64,000 nt of DNA from Candidatus Acidiferrales bacterium. Its GTDB lineage: Bacteria; Bacteroidota; Ignavibacteria; Kryptoniales; JAKASW01. The stretch covers positions 1-64,000 of the forward strand of contig DATJAY010000011.1 in the NCBI GenBank assembly GCA_035515795.1. Direction: 5' to 3'. The number at the start of each line of letters is the position of its first letter. The first letter of the stretch is position 1. Of the stretch, positions 26,236-35,500 are shown piece by piece. The notes below the pieces were generated by a model, which was not told the origin of the DNA, ran no database searches, and worked only from the letters and a program-made list of their open reading frames with translations. The translations under genes and the position numbers were made by a program.

Positions 26236-26269
26236 GTGTAAACCTCACTCTTAGGAGTGAGGTTTACAC
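26236..26269. terminator. Perfect 15-bp hairpin between convergent genes
   Basis: GTGTAAACCTCACTC (26236-26250) pairs perfectly with GAGTGAGGTTTACAC (26255-26269) across the loop TTAG. It lies between the ends of the regulator gene (plus) and the prolyl oligopeptidase gene (minus). A T-run lies before, not after, the stem on the plus strand, so this is not a textbook intrinsic terminator; bidirectional termination or 3'-end protection is inferred from position. Confidence 0.5.
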
Positions 26270-26326
26270 AGAATGTCTGTTACAAAATCGTCTTAGCAGC
26301 TTCACGTCTTTGCTTTCGTCAAGACA

Positions 26327-28552
26327 TTAATGACGCAATGCAGCAGGCGGGTCCTTTATTCCGAGATTGTGTGCCATGAAAGCCAGCACGTCTGCAGCCT
26401 GCGCGATCCGTTTGTCTGTCGGCATATAGCCATGACTTGTCTTTGTTTCAACCCTGATCAGCACCGGATTGTTGCAGGCTTGATTATGCTGCATTTGTGC
26501 AATGAACTTGTACGAGTGACTCGGAACGACTCTGTCATCATGGTCTGCAGTCGTGACGATTGTCGGTGGATAACATATACCTGGCCTGACGTTCTGGACC
26601 GGGGAATACTTTATCAAGTACTGGAAATCGGTCGAGTCATCCGACGAGCCGTATTCAGGTACCCAGCCGACACCTGCGGAAAATTTCTGGTAGCGTAACA
26701 TGTCCATTACTCCTGCTCCGGCGTATGCGGCGCCGTAAAGATCGGGTCGCTGGGTTTCGCAGGACCCGACTAGCAGACCGCCGTTGGAATAGCCTTCAAT
26801 GCCTAATTTGGGAGTTGAAGTATATTTCTCCTTTATCAGAAACTCTGCCGCAGCGATGAAATCGTCGAATACGTTTTGTTTCTTCTCAAGCATCCCGGCG
26901 TGATGCCATGTTTCGCCGTATTCTCCGCCGCCCCGAAGATTCGCTACAGCGTAAACTCCTCCCATTTCGAGCCATGTAACATTTGTAATGCTGAAGGCCG
27001 GCGTTATGCTGATGTTGAAACCTCCGTAAGCATAAAGAAGCGTTGGGTTGGTCCCATCTAACTTGATTCCTTTCTTTGCCGTGATGAACATCGGAATTCT
27101 TGTACCATCTTTCGACTGGTAGAAAACCTGTTTTGTCTCATACCCCTTCGGGTCAAAGTCGACGTGAGGCGGCTGGAATGTGACATCCTTGCCGGTCTTG
27201 AAATCATGACGAAATACTGTGGTCGGATAGAGAAACGATGTGTAAGCATAGAAGAGCTCCGGAGTATCATAACGCCCGGTCAATCCATCGACTGTACCGA
27301 TGCCCGGAAACTTCAGTGTCCCATCATGTTTTCCGTTGAGCGAGTAAAATTCCACCTCACTTTTTGCATCGACAAGATACCTCACTACTATTTTACCCCC
27401 CGCGAGAAGCGATTGCTCTATAACATTCTTGGCTTCGGCGATAACCATCTTCCATCCTATTGAATCCGGTTTACCGATGTCAAATGAGACAATTCGACGA
27501 TTGGGTGCGTCGAGTGTCGTCTGCATGATTATTTTTGTTCCCACATTTCCCAGGGGATAATATTCGGCATTATCGATTCCGAACAAAGGTTTTACCGGTG
27601 AGGAAAGATCGGGATGCTTCGGATCTTTGAGATCGACATAGAAGACCTTATTCTTTGATTCGGTCCCTTTGTTCAAATAGATGAACAGAAATCTGCCATC
27701 GTCTGTAACGCCTCCGCTTACATACCAGCCCGGGTAATCCTTCAAATCGTAGAACATTTTATCTTCGGTTTGAGGAGTCCCGACCTTGTGATAAAAAAGC
27801 TGCTGTCCGACCGCCTCGGTGGTCAAGACCTCGCCATTTTTCGGTTCAGGAAATCTGGAGTAGAAAAAACCTCCGTTGTCATTTGTCCATGATAACCCTG
27901 AGAATTTTACCCAGTGAACGGTGTCTGGAAGATCCTTCCCGCTTGCCAGATCTCTGACGTGAAGTTCCTCCCAATCTGATCCACCTTGTGAGATTGCGTA
28001 ACAAAGGAGTTTGCCATTCGGCGAGGCCTGGTAATCCAGCAAAGCTAACGAGCCATCGGGCGAAAGTTTGTTCGGATCAAGAATCATTTCCGGCTTTGAG
28101 GCCAAGGATTTCTGTCTGAAGACCGGACTTTGATTTTGAAGTCCGGAGTTTTTGCTGTAGAAAAGTAATCCGCCTTCCCGGTTAGGCACGCCGACTTTCT
28201 CGTAATTCCAAAGTTTGGTAATGCGGGCGCGTATTGAATCTCGAATCGAAATTTTGTCCAGATAGTCGAAGGTTATCTTATTTTCTGCCTCAACCCACGC
28301 GTCGACAGCGGGGCTTTCCTGGTCTTCCATCCATTGATATGGCGCCGGAACTTTCGTCCCGAAATAGTTCTCGACAAGAGTATCCCTTCGTGTGACGGGA
28401 TAGTTCAGAGGTTGACTTTTGATCAGTAGGGGGAACATGGTAATGGCCACAGTTGTTGCTAGTTTCACTTGGGTTGTTGAAAAATTAAAGAACAAAAACC
28501 TGTTGAACTTTTGCAAATGTTTGCTGACATTGTGGAACGATGGAACCGGCAT
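26327..28552 (-). CDS. Prolyl oligopeptidase family serine peptidase
   Basis: A 741-residue peptidase of family S9A. An N-terminal hydrophobic segment (LATTVAITMFPLLI) suggests export or membrane anchoring. It is followed by the cap-proximal motif DTLVENYFGTKVPAPYQWME, a seven-bladed propeller (about 120-450) and a C-terminal alpha/beta hydrolase domain. Catalytic residues visible are Ser in GYSNGGLLVG, Asp in DHDDRVVP and His in KTSHGYMP. Such enzymes cleave short proline-containing peptides after Pro. The frame is open to 28657, but the ATG at 28552 preceded by AAGGAG at 6 nt is the better start. The gene is divergent from the NAD(P)-binding protein gene. Confidence 0.92.
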   Translation of the reverse strand: MPVPSFHNVSKHLQKFNRFLFFNFSTTQVKLATTVAITMFPLLIKSQPLNYPVTRRDTLVENYFGTKVPAPYQWMEDQESPAVDAWVEAENKITFDYLDKISIRDSIRARITKLWNYEKVGVPNREGGLLFYSKNSGLQNQSPVFRQKSLASKPEMILDPNKLSPDGSLALLDYQASPNGKLLCYAISQGGSDWEELHVRDLASGKDLPDTVHWVKFSGLSWTNDNGGFFYSRFPEPKNGEVLTTEAVGQQLFYHKVGTPQTEDKMFYDLKDYPGWYVSGGVTDDGRFLFIYLNKGTESKNKVFYVDLKDPKHPDLSSPVKPLFGIDNAEYYPLGNVGTKIIMQTTLDAPNRRIVSFDIGKPDSIGWKMVIAEAKNVIEQSLLAGGKIVVRYLVDAKSEVEFYSLNGKHDGTLKFPGIGTVDGLTGRYDTPELFYAYTSFLYPTTVFRHDFKTGKDVTFQPPHVDFDPKGYETKQVFYQSKDGTRIPMFITAKKGIKLDGTNPTLLYAYGGFNISITPAFSITNVTWLEMGGVYAVANLRGGGEYGETWHHAGMLEKKQNVFDDFIAAAEFLIKEKYTSTPKLGIEGYSNGGLLVGSCETQRPDLYGAAYAGAGVMDMLRYQKFSAGVGWVPEYGSSDDSTDFQYLIKYSPVQNVRPGICYPPTIVTTADHDDRVVPSHSYKFIAQMQHNQACNNPVLIRVETKTSHGYMPTDKRIAQAADVLAFMAHNLGIKDPPAALRH

Positions 28553-28632
28553 CTGAATCTCCTTTTTCTTATCAATAGACATAATATGGTCTGCAAAAAT
28601 TGATGTTGCAAGGTTAGGAGGTAAAATAATCA

Positions 28633-29277
28633 GTGAAAATTGCATTATTTGCGGCAACGGGTAGGATTGGATCCAAAATTCTTATGGAAGCTCTGAACCG
28701 CAGACACAAAATCACTGCGATTGTTCGTCGTCCTGAAAAGTTGACGCTGTTGCATCCTAACCTGACGGTCGTGCAGGGAGATGTCCTCGATGAAAACGTG
28801 GTGGCGAATCTTGTCAAAGGACATGACGTAGTAGTCAGCGCATACGGACTGGGATCTTCAAGTCCGGCCGACTTTTCGCTGTTCAGCAAAGCAGCGCAGT
28901 CGTTGATCAACGGTACCAAGAAAGCCGGAGTGAAGCGGCTGATCAATGTCGGCGGAGCAGGGAGTCTTTACGTCGCACCCGGCAAACAATTAGTAGATAT
29001 GCAAGGATTTCCGGAATCATTAAAGGAAGCCGCCTCTGCCCAGCGCGATTCTCTTGAGGTTTTTAGGAAGGAGAAAGAGCTCAATTGGACGTTCTTCAGT
29101 CCGGCAATAATCGTGGAGAATGGCGATCGTACGGGAAAATTCCGCATTGGTAAGGATGAGCCAATTTTTGATTCCAAAGGTGAAAGCAGGATATCGATCG
29201 AGGACTACGCGGTCGCCTTGGTTGACGAAATTGAAAATCCGCATTTTATTCGTCAGCGGTTCACGGTTGGCTACTAA
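28633..29277 (+). CDS. NAD(P)-binding Rossmann-fold protein (NmrA/COG2910-like)
   Basis: A 214-residue atypical short-chain dehydrogenase-like protein. The N-terminus has a dinucleotide-binding motif (ALFAATGRIGSKI, a variant of GxxGxxG) and RRPEK as the likely adenosine-phosphate contact. Further landmarks are VVQGDVLDENVV, VVSAYG and RLINVGGAGSLY. It starts with GTG at 28633 with GGAGG about 12 nt upstream. Members reduce flavins or quinones or act as redox sensors; the substrate is unknown. A DoxX gene begins 31 nt downstream in the same orientation, a common pairing in redox or thiol-stress modules. Confidence 0.82.
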   Translation: MKIALFAATGRIGSKILMEALNRRHKITAIVRRPEKLTLLHPNLTVVQGDVLDENVVANLVKGHDVVVSAYGLGSSSPADFSLFSKAAQSLINGTKKAGVKRLINVGGAGSLYVAPGKQLVDMQGFPESLKEAASAQRDSLEVFRKEKELNWTFFSPAIIVENGDRTGKFRIGKDEPIFDSKGESRISIEDYAVALVDEIENPHFIRQRFTVGY

Positions 29278-29308
29278 CTGGACTAAATCACAAGCTAGAG
29301 GTATTGAC

Positions 29309-29716
29309 ATGAACGAACTCGGTCAGAGTTTCGGCGGACTGCTCCTTAGAATTACAGTGGGAGGATTACTGCTGTTCCATGGTGTATCAAAGCTCACGCA
29401 TGGCGTGGCATGGATGGCTGGCCCGCTTGAGGCATTCCATCTTCCTTTTTTTGTAGCTTACGGAGTTTTCGTGGGCGAAATCGTTGCGCCTATTCTGATA
29501 ATACTTGGTATCTGGACTCGTCCGGCTGCGCTCGTGATCGCCTTCGATTTGTTCATGGCCGTCATACTCGTTGCTCGTCATGGAGTGGCTCATCTCAGCC
29601 CGGGCGGCGGGTGGGGGATAGAATTAGAAGCGCTCTATTTGCTCACTGCGTTGACGCTTTTCTTCCTCGGCGCTGGGAAGTTTAGCGTGGCAGGTGCAAA
29701 CGGAAAATGGAATTGA
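29309..29716 (+). CDS. DoxX family membrane protein
   Basis: A 135-residue inner-membrane protein of four helices: LLLRITVGGLLLFHGVSKL with the family's GxxxxxHGxxKL signature, FVGEIVAPILIILGIWTRPA (second signature, GxxxE near the start of the helix), ALVIAFDLFMAVILVARHG, and a final LYLLTALTLFFLGAGKFS. The long open frame starts at 29120 inside the previous gene; the ATG at 29309 begins the conserved region. DoxX proteins are linked to quinone or sulfur redox and oxidative-stress defence. It is probably cotranscribed with the NAD(P)-binding protein. Confidence 0.88.
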   Translation: MNELGQSFGGLLLRITVGGLLLFHGVSKLTHGVAWMAGPLEAFHLPFFVAYGVFVGEIVAPILIILGIWTRPAALVIAFDLFMAVILVARHGVAHLSPGGGWGIELEALYLLTALTLFFLGAGKFSVAGANGKWN

Positions 29717-29794
29717 AACACGCGTACCTGTAACTTGTTTGCATGTTCCCCCGTACGGTTCTCCGGGTGCATATTGAGATAATGAAATGAGAAG

Positions 29795-30727
29795 ATGAAC
29801 CGGGTAAATGTGATTACCGTCCAGCAAGTTACAAAAAAATTTCCCTCCGTTGTCGCTCTCGACAAAATAACTCTTGAAATCAACGAGCAGGAATTTTTCG
29901 GGCTGCTCGGACCGAATGGTGCAGGTAAGACGACATTGATGAGCCTGCTCGCAGGGTATCTTAGCGCCGATGAGGGTACAATTGTAGTTAGTGATCAGGT
30001 GATATCGCAGGCCAATCTTGAATTGAAGAAAGAGATCGGTTTTGTACCACAATCGATTGCGCTGTACGATGAGCTCAGTGCCCAAGACAATCTTGAGATG
30101 TTCGGGGGTCTTTATGATGTGGAGTCCGGAATTCTGACTGAGCGCATCAGGGAGAAGCTGAATGCCGTCGGATTGTATGAAAGACGCAAAGACAAGGTCA
30201 AGACATTTTCGGGAGGTATGAAGCGACGGTTGAACATAATAGCAAGCCTGCTCCATGATCCCAGAATTCTGCTGTGCGACGAGCCGACAGTCGGTGTGGA
30301 TCCGCAATCGCGCAACGCAATCTTTGATTACCTTGAAACCCTTAACCGGCAAGGTAAAACGATCATTTATACTACTCATTACATGGAAGAGGCCGAAAGA
30401 CTTTGCAGTAGAATTGCAATCATCGATCATGGAACCATCATAGCGATCGGAACTACGGATGAACTATTAGAGAAGCTCCCCTATGATGAGACGATCGTGA
30501 TAGCGAAAAACCCTTCGACTCTTAAGCACCTGGAGCTGTTCCATGAGTTTGGTGAACTTCTCGAAGAAGACGACCATTTTGAATTGAAACCGACAAATGG
30601 GTTCACCCTTTCAAGGTTTTTCGCCAAGGTTGAAGAAAAAGGCTTGAAGTACAGCTGGATCGAGTTGCATCGCCCGACACTTGAAGCTCTTTTCTTGCAG
30701 CTTACCGGCAGGAGTCTTCGAGATTGA
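29795..30727 (+). CDS. ABC transporter ATP-binding protein (ABC-2 exporter)
   Basis: A 310-residue ATPase. Walker A is GPNGAGKTT (about 43-51), the Q-loop follows (VPQSIALYDE), the signature is FSGGMKRRLN, Walker B is ILLCDEPTVGVDP, and the switch His is in IYTTHYMEEAE. The C-terminal ~80 residues form the accessory domain seen in drug/polysaccharide or DrrA-like exporters. The stop overlaps the TTG start of the permease gene (TTGA), so the two subunits are translationally coupled and form one exporter. Substrate unknown. Confidence 0.93.
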   Translation: MNRVNVITVQQVTKKFPSVVALDKITLEINEQEFFGLLGPNGAGKTTLMSLLAGYLSADEGTIVVSDQVISQANLELKKEIGFVPQSIALYDELSAQDNLEMFGGLYDVESGILTERIREKLNAVGLYERRKDKVKTFSGGMKRRLNIIASLLHDPRILLCDEPTVGVDPQSRNAIFDYLETLNRQGKTIIYTTHYMEEAERLCSRIAIIDHGTIIAIGTTDELLEKLPYDETIVIAKNPSTLKHLELFHEFGELLEEDDHFELKPTNGFTLSRFFAKVEEKGLKYSWIELHRPTLEALFLQLTGRSLRD

Positions 30728-32037
30728 AACCGGTAATTCAACTTTTCAAGAATTCGTATCGAGTTTTCCTGAACGACCGGGTGGCAGTCCTGCTGACATT
30801 CATCGTCCCCTTGGTTCTAATGTTTATCTTTGGCTCGATTTTCAACGGCGGTGGTGAGGGGCCGCAGGGAATACCAATTGCTGTTCTAAGCCAGAGTAAT
30901 TCCGATGTCGTAAACAGAATCATTTCTACTCTGGATACCATGAAGGCCTTCCGAGTTGTCGACTCGGTGAAGAATAATCAAGGAAAGTTGATCCCGTTCG
31001 ATACGACTTCGATCAAAGAATACGTCAAAAACGGGAAGGCCACCGCCGGCATTCTCTTTCCCGCCGATGCTTACACCGATACATCTTCCGCTCTTCAGCT
31101 CAAATTTTACTATGATCCCAAAAATGACATGGAGATGCAGACAGTCGAGGGATTGCTCCAGGAGGCGGTCTTCAGCCACTTCCCATCGATCATTGCTCAA
31201 AGCGGCTTTCGTCAGGCAAGAAAGTTTCTCGGCACGGACTCGGGTCAGGCATTCAACAAGAAAATAGCATCTGTTGTCGGGAAATATTTTAAAATCGACA
31301 CTGGCATTTTTCTTCATCCAGACCGATGGATCGCCGCCCGATCCGACAGCGACACCTCTAAGACGAATTCAAATTTTATGAACAACATCGTAAGGATCGA
31401 CAAGGAACAGGTGGTCGGCGAAAAGCTGAAAAACCAATGGGCAACGAGGACCATCGGAGGATGGGCGCTGACTTTCCTTCTATTTGCCCTTACCGCCTCT
31501 TCGTCATCTCTCTTTGATGAAAGAAAGTCAGGACTGATGCTGAGGATACTCACGTCGCCCGTATCGCGTGTTCATATTCTCTGGAGCAAATATTTATTCA
31601 ATATGTCACTCGCGATCGTTCAGTTGCTTCTCATGTTTGTCGTGGGGTGGTTGATGTTTCAGGTCGACATATTTTCTAATTTCCTGAATCTTATGTTGAT
31701 AATTATCTCTGCTTCAACAGCATGCACGGCGTTCGGAATGCTTCTCGCCGCTGTCTCCAAGACTCGCCAGCAGGCTAACGGACTGGGGACTCTGTTGATT
31801 CTGACAATGAGTGCGATCGGCGGTGCATGGTTCCCGACATTCCTAATGCCATCCGGAATTCAATTCATCAGCAAACTCACCTTCGTCTACTGGGCAATGG
31901 ACGGATTTCTTGAAGTGCTTTGGAGGGGAGTTGGTACCGTCGATATCCTACCACACATCGGAATACTCTTGGGCATTGGTGCCGTGGTCAATGCTGCAAG
32001 CGTGTGGCAATTCAAGAGAGGAGACATATTCTCATAG
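30724..32037 (+). CDS. ABC-2 type transporter permease
   Basis: A 437-residue membrane subunit: one N-terminal helix (VAVLLTFIVPLVLMFIFGSI), a large extracytoplasmic domain (about 40-240), and five C-terminal helices (TIGGWALTFLLFALTASSSS, then the ABC-2 signature region ERKSGLMLRILTSPVSR). It starts with TTG at 30724, overlapping the ATPase stop by 4 nt. This is the YhhJ/DrrB-like ABC2_membrane_3 class, which exports drugs, lipids or peptides. It should assemble with the ATPase encoded immediately upstream. Confidence 0.9.
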   Translation: MKPVIQLFKNSYRVFLNDRVAVLLTFIVPLVLMFIFGSIFNGGGEGPQGIPIAVLSQSNSDVVNRIISTLDTMKAFRVVDSVKNNQGKLIPFDTTSIKEYVKNGKATAGILFPADAYTDTSSALQLKFYYDPKNDMEMQTVEGLLQEAVFSHFPSIIAQSGFRQARKFLGTDSGQAFNKKIASVVGKYFKIDTGIFLHPDRWIAARSDSDTSKTNSNFMNNIVRIDKEQVVGEKLKNQWATRTIGGWALTFLLFALTASSSSLFDERKSGLMLRILTSPVSRVHILWSKYLFNMSLAIVQLLLMFVVGWLMFQVDIFSNFLNLMLIIISASTACTAFGMLLAAVSKTRQQANGLGTLLILTMSAIGGAWFPTFLMPSGIQFISKLTFVYWAMDGFLEVLWRGVGTVDILPHIGILLGIGAVVNAASVWQFKRGDIFS

Positions 32038-32154
32038 GTTGGTCAGGATGACTCGTTGCTTTGATCTGTGAAATAAAAATTTGATTTGCCAGGGTTCGTT
32101 GATCTTTTTTGAAGGTTTGTTCATATTAACAATGACTCCATTGGATAACAAAAC

Positions 32155-32937
32155 ATGAAAATTCCGATTTATCAAGTCGATGCGTTTACAGACGAGAAGT
32201 TTCACGGTAACCCGGCGGCCGTTTGTATCCTGCAAGAATGGATTTCCGACGGCAGCATGCAGAAAATTGCCGCAGAGAATAATCTCGCGGAGACTGCATT
32301 TGTGGTGGAGAAGAATCGAAACTTTGAACTAAGATGGTTCACCCCTGCGGTGGAAGTTGACCTATGTGGACATGCTACCCTTGCGACCGCATATGTTTTC
32401 AAGGAGCACCTGGGCTACCAGCCTGAAGAGATCGCTTTCAAAACAAAGAGCGGAATCCTCAAGGTCATTTTTGGAGGGAACATCATGTCAATGATTTTCC
32501 CGAGTCGACCGGGTATCGTTGTAGAGGCGCCTCAAGAGCTTCTTGAAGGCATAAAAATTAAGCCGTCGGAAGTATTAAAATCAGTGGAAGATTTCATGGT
32601 TGTTCTGAGAAGTGAAGACGAAGTGAGTGAGCTCAGACCTGACCTCGACCTGCTCAAAAAATTGGATTGCCGCGGGACAATTGTGACCTCACGAGGGAAC
32701 GAAGTCGACTTTGTTTCACGCTTCTTTGCCCCACAAGCAGGAATACCAGAAGACCCGGTCACGGGTTCTTCTCACACGACGCTTATTCCTTATTGGTCCA
32801 GGAAATTGAACAAGAAGAGCATGACAGCGCTGCAGATTTCACAAAGAAGAGGAAAGCTTTTCTGTGAAGACCTTGGCGATAAAGTGAAGATTGCAGGCAA
32901 AGCGTTGACGTATATGATAGGGGAAATAAATTTATAA
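32155..32937 (+). CDS. PhzF family isomerase-like protein
   Basis: A 260-residue cytoplasmic protein of the PhzF/diaminopimelate epimerase-like fold. Motifs: IPIYQVDAFTDEKFHGNPAA at the N-terminus, NNLAETAFV with the catalytic Glu, RWFTPAVEVDLCGHATLATA, and near the C-terminus EDPVTGSSHTTLIPYW. Family members catalyse isomerisation in phenazine synthesis, but most bacterial homologues have no known substrate, and no phenazine genes are present here. At 260 residues it is slightly short of the usual ~280. Confidence 0.9.
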   Translation: MKIPIYQVDAFTDEKFHGNPAAVCILQEWISDGSMQKIAAENNLAETAFVVEKNRNFELRWFTPAVEVDLCGHATLATAYVFKEHLGYQPEEIAFKTKSGILKVIFGGNIMSMIFPSRPGIVVEAPQELLEGIKIKPSEVLKSVEDFMVVLRSEDEVSELRPDLDLLKKLDCRGTIVTSRGNEVDFVSRFFAPQAGIPEDPVTGSSHTTLIPYWSRKLNKKSMTALQISQRRGKLFCEDLGDKVKIAGKALTYMIGEINL

Positions 32938-32952
32938 CCCAGCTGAGGCAGC

Positions 32953-33645
32953 GTGAGAAAAAGAAAAGGAAAGGCGAAACACAGGGCTGAACCCACAGAA
33001 AAGAAAGAGTGCTTTGCAGATCAGAACCTAACAGAAGACTTCACACGCCATCTTTTTTTTGAACCGGTTACCAAGGGGAACTGGGATAAGTTCGTGGATC
33101 TTTTCGGGGAAAAGGGTGCTTGCGGGAATTGCTGGTGCATGTATTACCGCGCAAAGAAAACAGATTTTGTCAAGGGGAAAATCAAGAATGGAAACCGGGA
33201 TGCAATGAAAAAGATTGTCTGGTCTGGCAGACCGGTCGGACTCCTCGCGATTTACGGGCACAAGGCGATTGCGTGGCTTGCGCTTGCTCCACGGGAAGAT
33301 TTCCTCAAACTTGAGAGTTCACGGGTCCACAAACGAATTGACCAAAATCCTGTTTGGGCGATACCATGTACTTTCATTCACAAAGACTATAGGCGACACG
33401 GAGTGTCTGTAGCGCTTCTTAAAGGCGCGATTGAGTACGCAAAGAGCGTTGGAATAAAAATACTCGAAGCGTATCCAGTCATCCCAACACAGAAAAAATG
33501 GCCCGACTCGTTTTTGTGGGTAGGGATTCAAAAGTCATTCGCGCGCGCAGGTTTCGAGATTGTCGATACGACTTCGAGGTCGAGGCCAATGATGAGGTAC
33601 TACGTCGATAAACGGGTGAAGAAGTCTGCAAAGAGAGACTCTTGA
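32953..33645 (+). CDS. GNAT family N-acetyltransferase
   Basis: A 230-residue protein with a basic N-terminus (RKRKGKAKHRAEPTEKKE) and a GNAT domain. The segment GACGNCWCMYYRAKKTDF, with its clustered Cys and Trp, is characteristic of a GNAT subgroup; the acetyl-CoA binding motif region is IPCTFIHKDYRRHGVSVALL. It starts with GTG at 32953, 15 nt after the PhzF stop, so the two are probably cotranscribed. Acceptor unknown. Confidence 0.8.
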   Translation: MRKRKGKAKHRAEPTEKKECFADQNLTEDFTRHLFFEPVTKGNWDKFVDLFGEKGACGNCWCMYYRAKKTDFVKGKIKNGNRDAMKKIVWSGRPVGLLAIYGHKAIAWLALAPREDFLKLESSRVHKRIDQNPVWAIPCTFIHKDYRRHGVSVALLKGAIEYAKSVGIKILEAYPVIPTQKKWPDSFLWVGIQKSFARAGFEIVDTTSRSRPMMRYYVDKRVKKSAKRDS

Positions 33646-33690
33646 GTCTCGCTATCTTTCATGAGTGTTTACTAGGGTAAAAGGAATACT

Positions 33691-33888
33691 ATGCTGTACA
33701 TTTTGGCATTTTTTCTTCCGCCGGTCGCGGTTCTCTTCAGCGGGAAACCGATACAGGCGCTATTGAATTTCTTCCTATGCTTTCTATTGTGGATTCCTGC
33801 CGTGATACATGCCCTCCTTGTTGTGCATGATCATTACGAGGATAGGCGAGCAAGAAAAATCATCAGAGCAATCGAACGTAATTATTAA
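33691..33888 (+). CDS. Small Pmp3/YqaE-like membrane protein
   Basis: A 65-residue protein with two membrane helices, matching the Pmp3/YqaE plan: AFFLPPVAVLF (PPxAV motif) in helix 1 and LLWIPAVIHALLVV (PxxIHA motif) in helix 2, then a charged tail. Such proteins are found in the plasma membrane and linked to salt or cold tolerance and membrane potential. The start follows AAAGGAATACT. Confidence 0.7.
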   Translation: MLYILAFFLPPVAVLFSGKPIQALLNFFLCFLLWIPAVIHALLVVHDHYEDRRARKIIRAIERNY

Positions 33889-33910
33889 AGCAAATCAGGA
33901 GGCCGACAAA

Positions 33911-34375
33911 ATGAAAACTGCAAAACAGTTGTTAGCGACGGCGGCCGGACTTAGTTTCGCTGTCGCGTTGTTTCAACTCGTCGTGACATTCTCAATACCA
34001 TGGAGTTTATATTTCGGTGCGCCGCCGTCCGTGGTTTCCAAACCCCTCGTGCTTTATGCAAGCGGGACTATTGTGGCTATTATCTTTTTTATCTTCGGTT
34101 TATATGCGCTTTCGGGGGCACACATGATTCGCCGCGTTCCGTTACTGCGCACGGGACTTGTGACGATCATGGCCTTGTACACAATACGTGGACTCCTCTT
34201 GGTCCCTGAAGTGTTAACATATATCTACAATCCGAGAGGAGCCGCCATTTTTCCAAAACCTGCACTGTGGTCATCTGCAGTTTCCCTGATCATCGGGATT
34301 ATATATTTGGTCGGTATGATAACCGGCTGGGGTGAGTTACCGACGAAGCGGCAGTCAGCTCTGCCAAAGGCGTAA
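33911..34375 (+). CDS. Four-helix membrane protein of unknown function
   Basis: A 154-residue protein with four predicted helices (LLATAAGLSFAVALFQLVVT; LYASGTIVAIIFFIFGLYAL; LRTGLVTIMALYTIRGLLLV; SAVSLIIGIIYLVGMITGW). The ATG at 33911 is preceded by CAGGAGG at 9 nt; the open frame from 33809 overlaps the previous gene and is not used. It lies 22 nt after the Pmp3-like gene, likely cotranscribed. I do not recognise a characterised family. Confidence 0.65.
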   Translation: MKTAKQLLATAAGLSFAVALFQLVVTFSIPWSLYFGAPPSVVSKPLVLYASGTIVAIIFFIFGLYALSGAHMIRRVPLLRTGLVTIMALYTIRGLLLVPEVLTYIYNPRGAAIFPKPALWSSAVSLIIGIIYLVGMITGWGELPTKRQSALPKA

Positions 34376-34505
34376 TAAAAACTGGAGACACAGATTTTCT
34401 AAAATATTGTTCCGCTTCATTCGTCTTTAGAAATAGATGCGCCAGGAAGGACCGGTTCAGGGGAGCGACGATAGTTCTTTAAGAATTTGTTGATGAATAT
34501 TCTGC

Positions 34506-34536
34506 TTGACAAAATCATGCGAAACAGTTAATTTGG
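34506..34536 (+). promoter_or_regulatory. Candidate promoter for the TetR/RND operon
   Basis: TTGACA at 34506-34511 is followed after 17 nt by TAATTT (34529-34534) and a G, close to both the sigma-70 -10 box and the Bacteroidota TAnnTTTG box. It lies about 120 nt upstream of the chosen TetR start. Confidence 0.35.
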
Positions 34537-34622
34537 AAACGGATTATACGAATATCGTTTTCCGCGTGGAAAGTGCAGCAAAAAGCTGCATTTTTTTGGC
34601 TGTGAAAGGAAACGACATAAAC

Positions 34623-34640
34623 ACGAACCGTTTCGTTCGT
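34623..34640. promoter_or_regulatory. Inverted repeat, possible TetR operator
   Basis: ACGAAC (34623-34628) and GTTCGT (34635-34640) form a perfect 6-bp inverted repeat with a 6-nt spacer, 15 nt before the TetR start codon. The position fits autoregulation by the encoded repressor; binding is inferred. Confidence 0.35.
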
Positions 34641-34655
34641 AGAGAAAGGATGACA

Positions 34656-35306
34656 ATGTCAAGCGACGAAATAGAGAGAAGGGAAAGAATCATTGCGAAG
34701 GCGGAAGAGATGTTCCTTGAACATGGGTATTCAAGGGTGACAATGGAGGAGATAGCTTCCAGCCTCGGAATGAGCAAGAAAACTCTGTACAAATTCTTCC
34801 CGAATAAGGAAGCGATATTGCGCGAGCTAGTCTCTCAGAGGCAGTGTGAGTTCACGGAGCGGATCGATGAAATATGGCAACAGGCAGACATAGATTTCGT
34901 CGGGAAGTTAAGAAAGACTCTTGATTTTTTTGCCGAGCGGACTTCACGGGTCAATCGTTTTCACGATCTGCAGAAACAGATCCCTGATCTCTGGAAAGAA
35001 ATCTGTGCCTTCAAGAATGAAAAAGGCACGGAGAAAATTCGTCAGCTCCTGTCAATAGGATTTGAAAGCGGCATCATCAGGAATGACCTGGGACGTGACA
35101 TCATAATTCTGCTTTATACGAACGCCGTCGAATCGATGATGAATCCCGAACTGTTGTCGGAACTACCTTACAGCGGCCCGCAGATTTTCGAAGCTATTTC
35201 CAAGATAGTCTTCGAGGGAATCCTATCAGAGGAAGGAAGAAAGAAATATGTTTCATACGGAACCGACGAGAAACAAAGCCAAGTGAATAATGCCGTCGAA
35301 AATTGA
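34656..35306 (+). CDS. TetR/AcrR family transcriptional regulator
   Basis: A 216-residue repressor-type protein. The N-terminal helix-turn-helix is typical: AEEMFLEHGYSRVTMEEIAS, then GMSKKTLYKFFPNKEAIL. The C-terminal ligand/dimer domain begins near residue 60. The frame is open from 34506, but homology starts after the ATG at 34656, which has GAAAGGA 5 nt upstream. It precedes the membrane fusion protein and RND pump genes on the same strand, the usual arrangement for a pump regulator. Confidence 0.88.
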   Translation: MSSDEIERRERIIAKAEEMFLEHGYSRVTMEEIASSLGMSKKTLYKFFPNKEAILRELVSQRQCEFTERIDEIWQQADIDFVGKLRKTLDFFAERTSRVNRFHDLQKQIPDLWKEICAFKNEKGTEKIRQLLSIGFESGIIRNDLGRDIIILLYTNAVESMMNPELLSELPYSGPQIFEAISKIVFEGILSEEGRKKYVSYGTDEKQSQVNNAVEN

Positions 35307-35500
35307 GTGGAAGAATATTCCGAGTTTCTCTTCATTAAACGGTCTGCGCGAAGAATTTGAGAACAAATTAGATAGATAAAGTCAGATACGGAAAGAGAAA
35401 GCCGGGGATAAGTACAAAGGTTTTCTATCCGCTTTACATCGTCCCGTAGGTACAGAGAGAGGTCAAGATAATTCTGAAGATTAAAAGGTCGAGGTGACAA

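Noticed and set aside
28633-29716. NAD(P)-binding protein and DoxX as a new toxin-antitoxin or defence pair
   Set aside because: Both belong to common redox-related families; nothing indicates defence.
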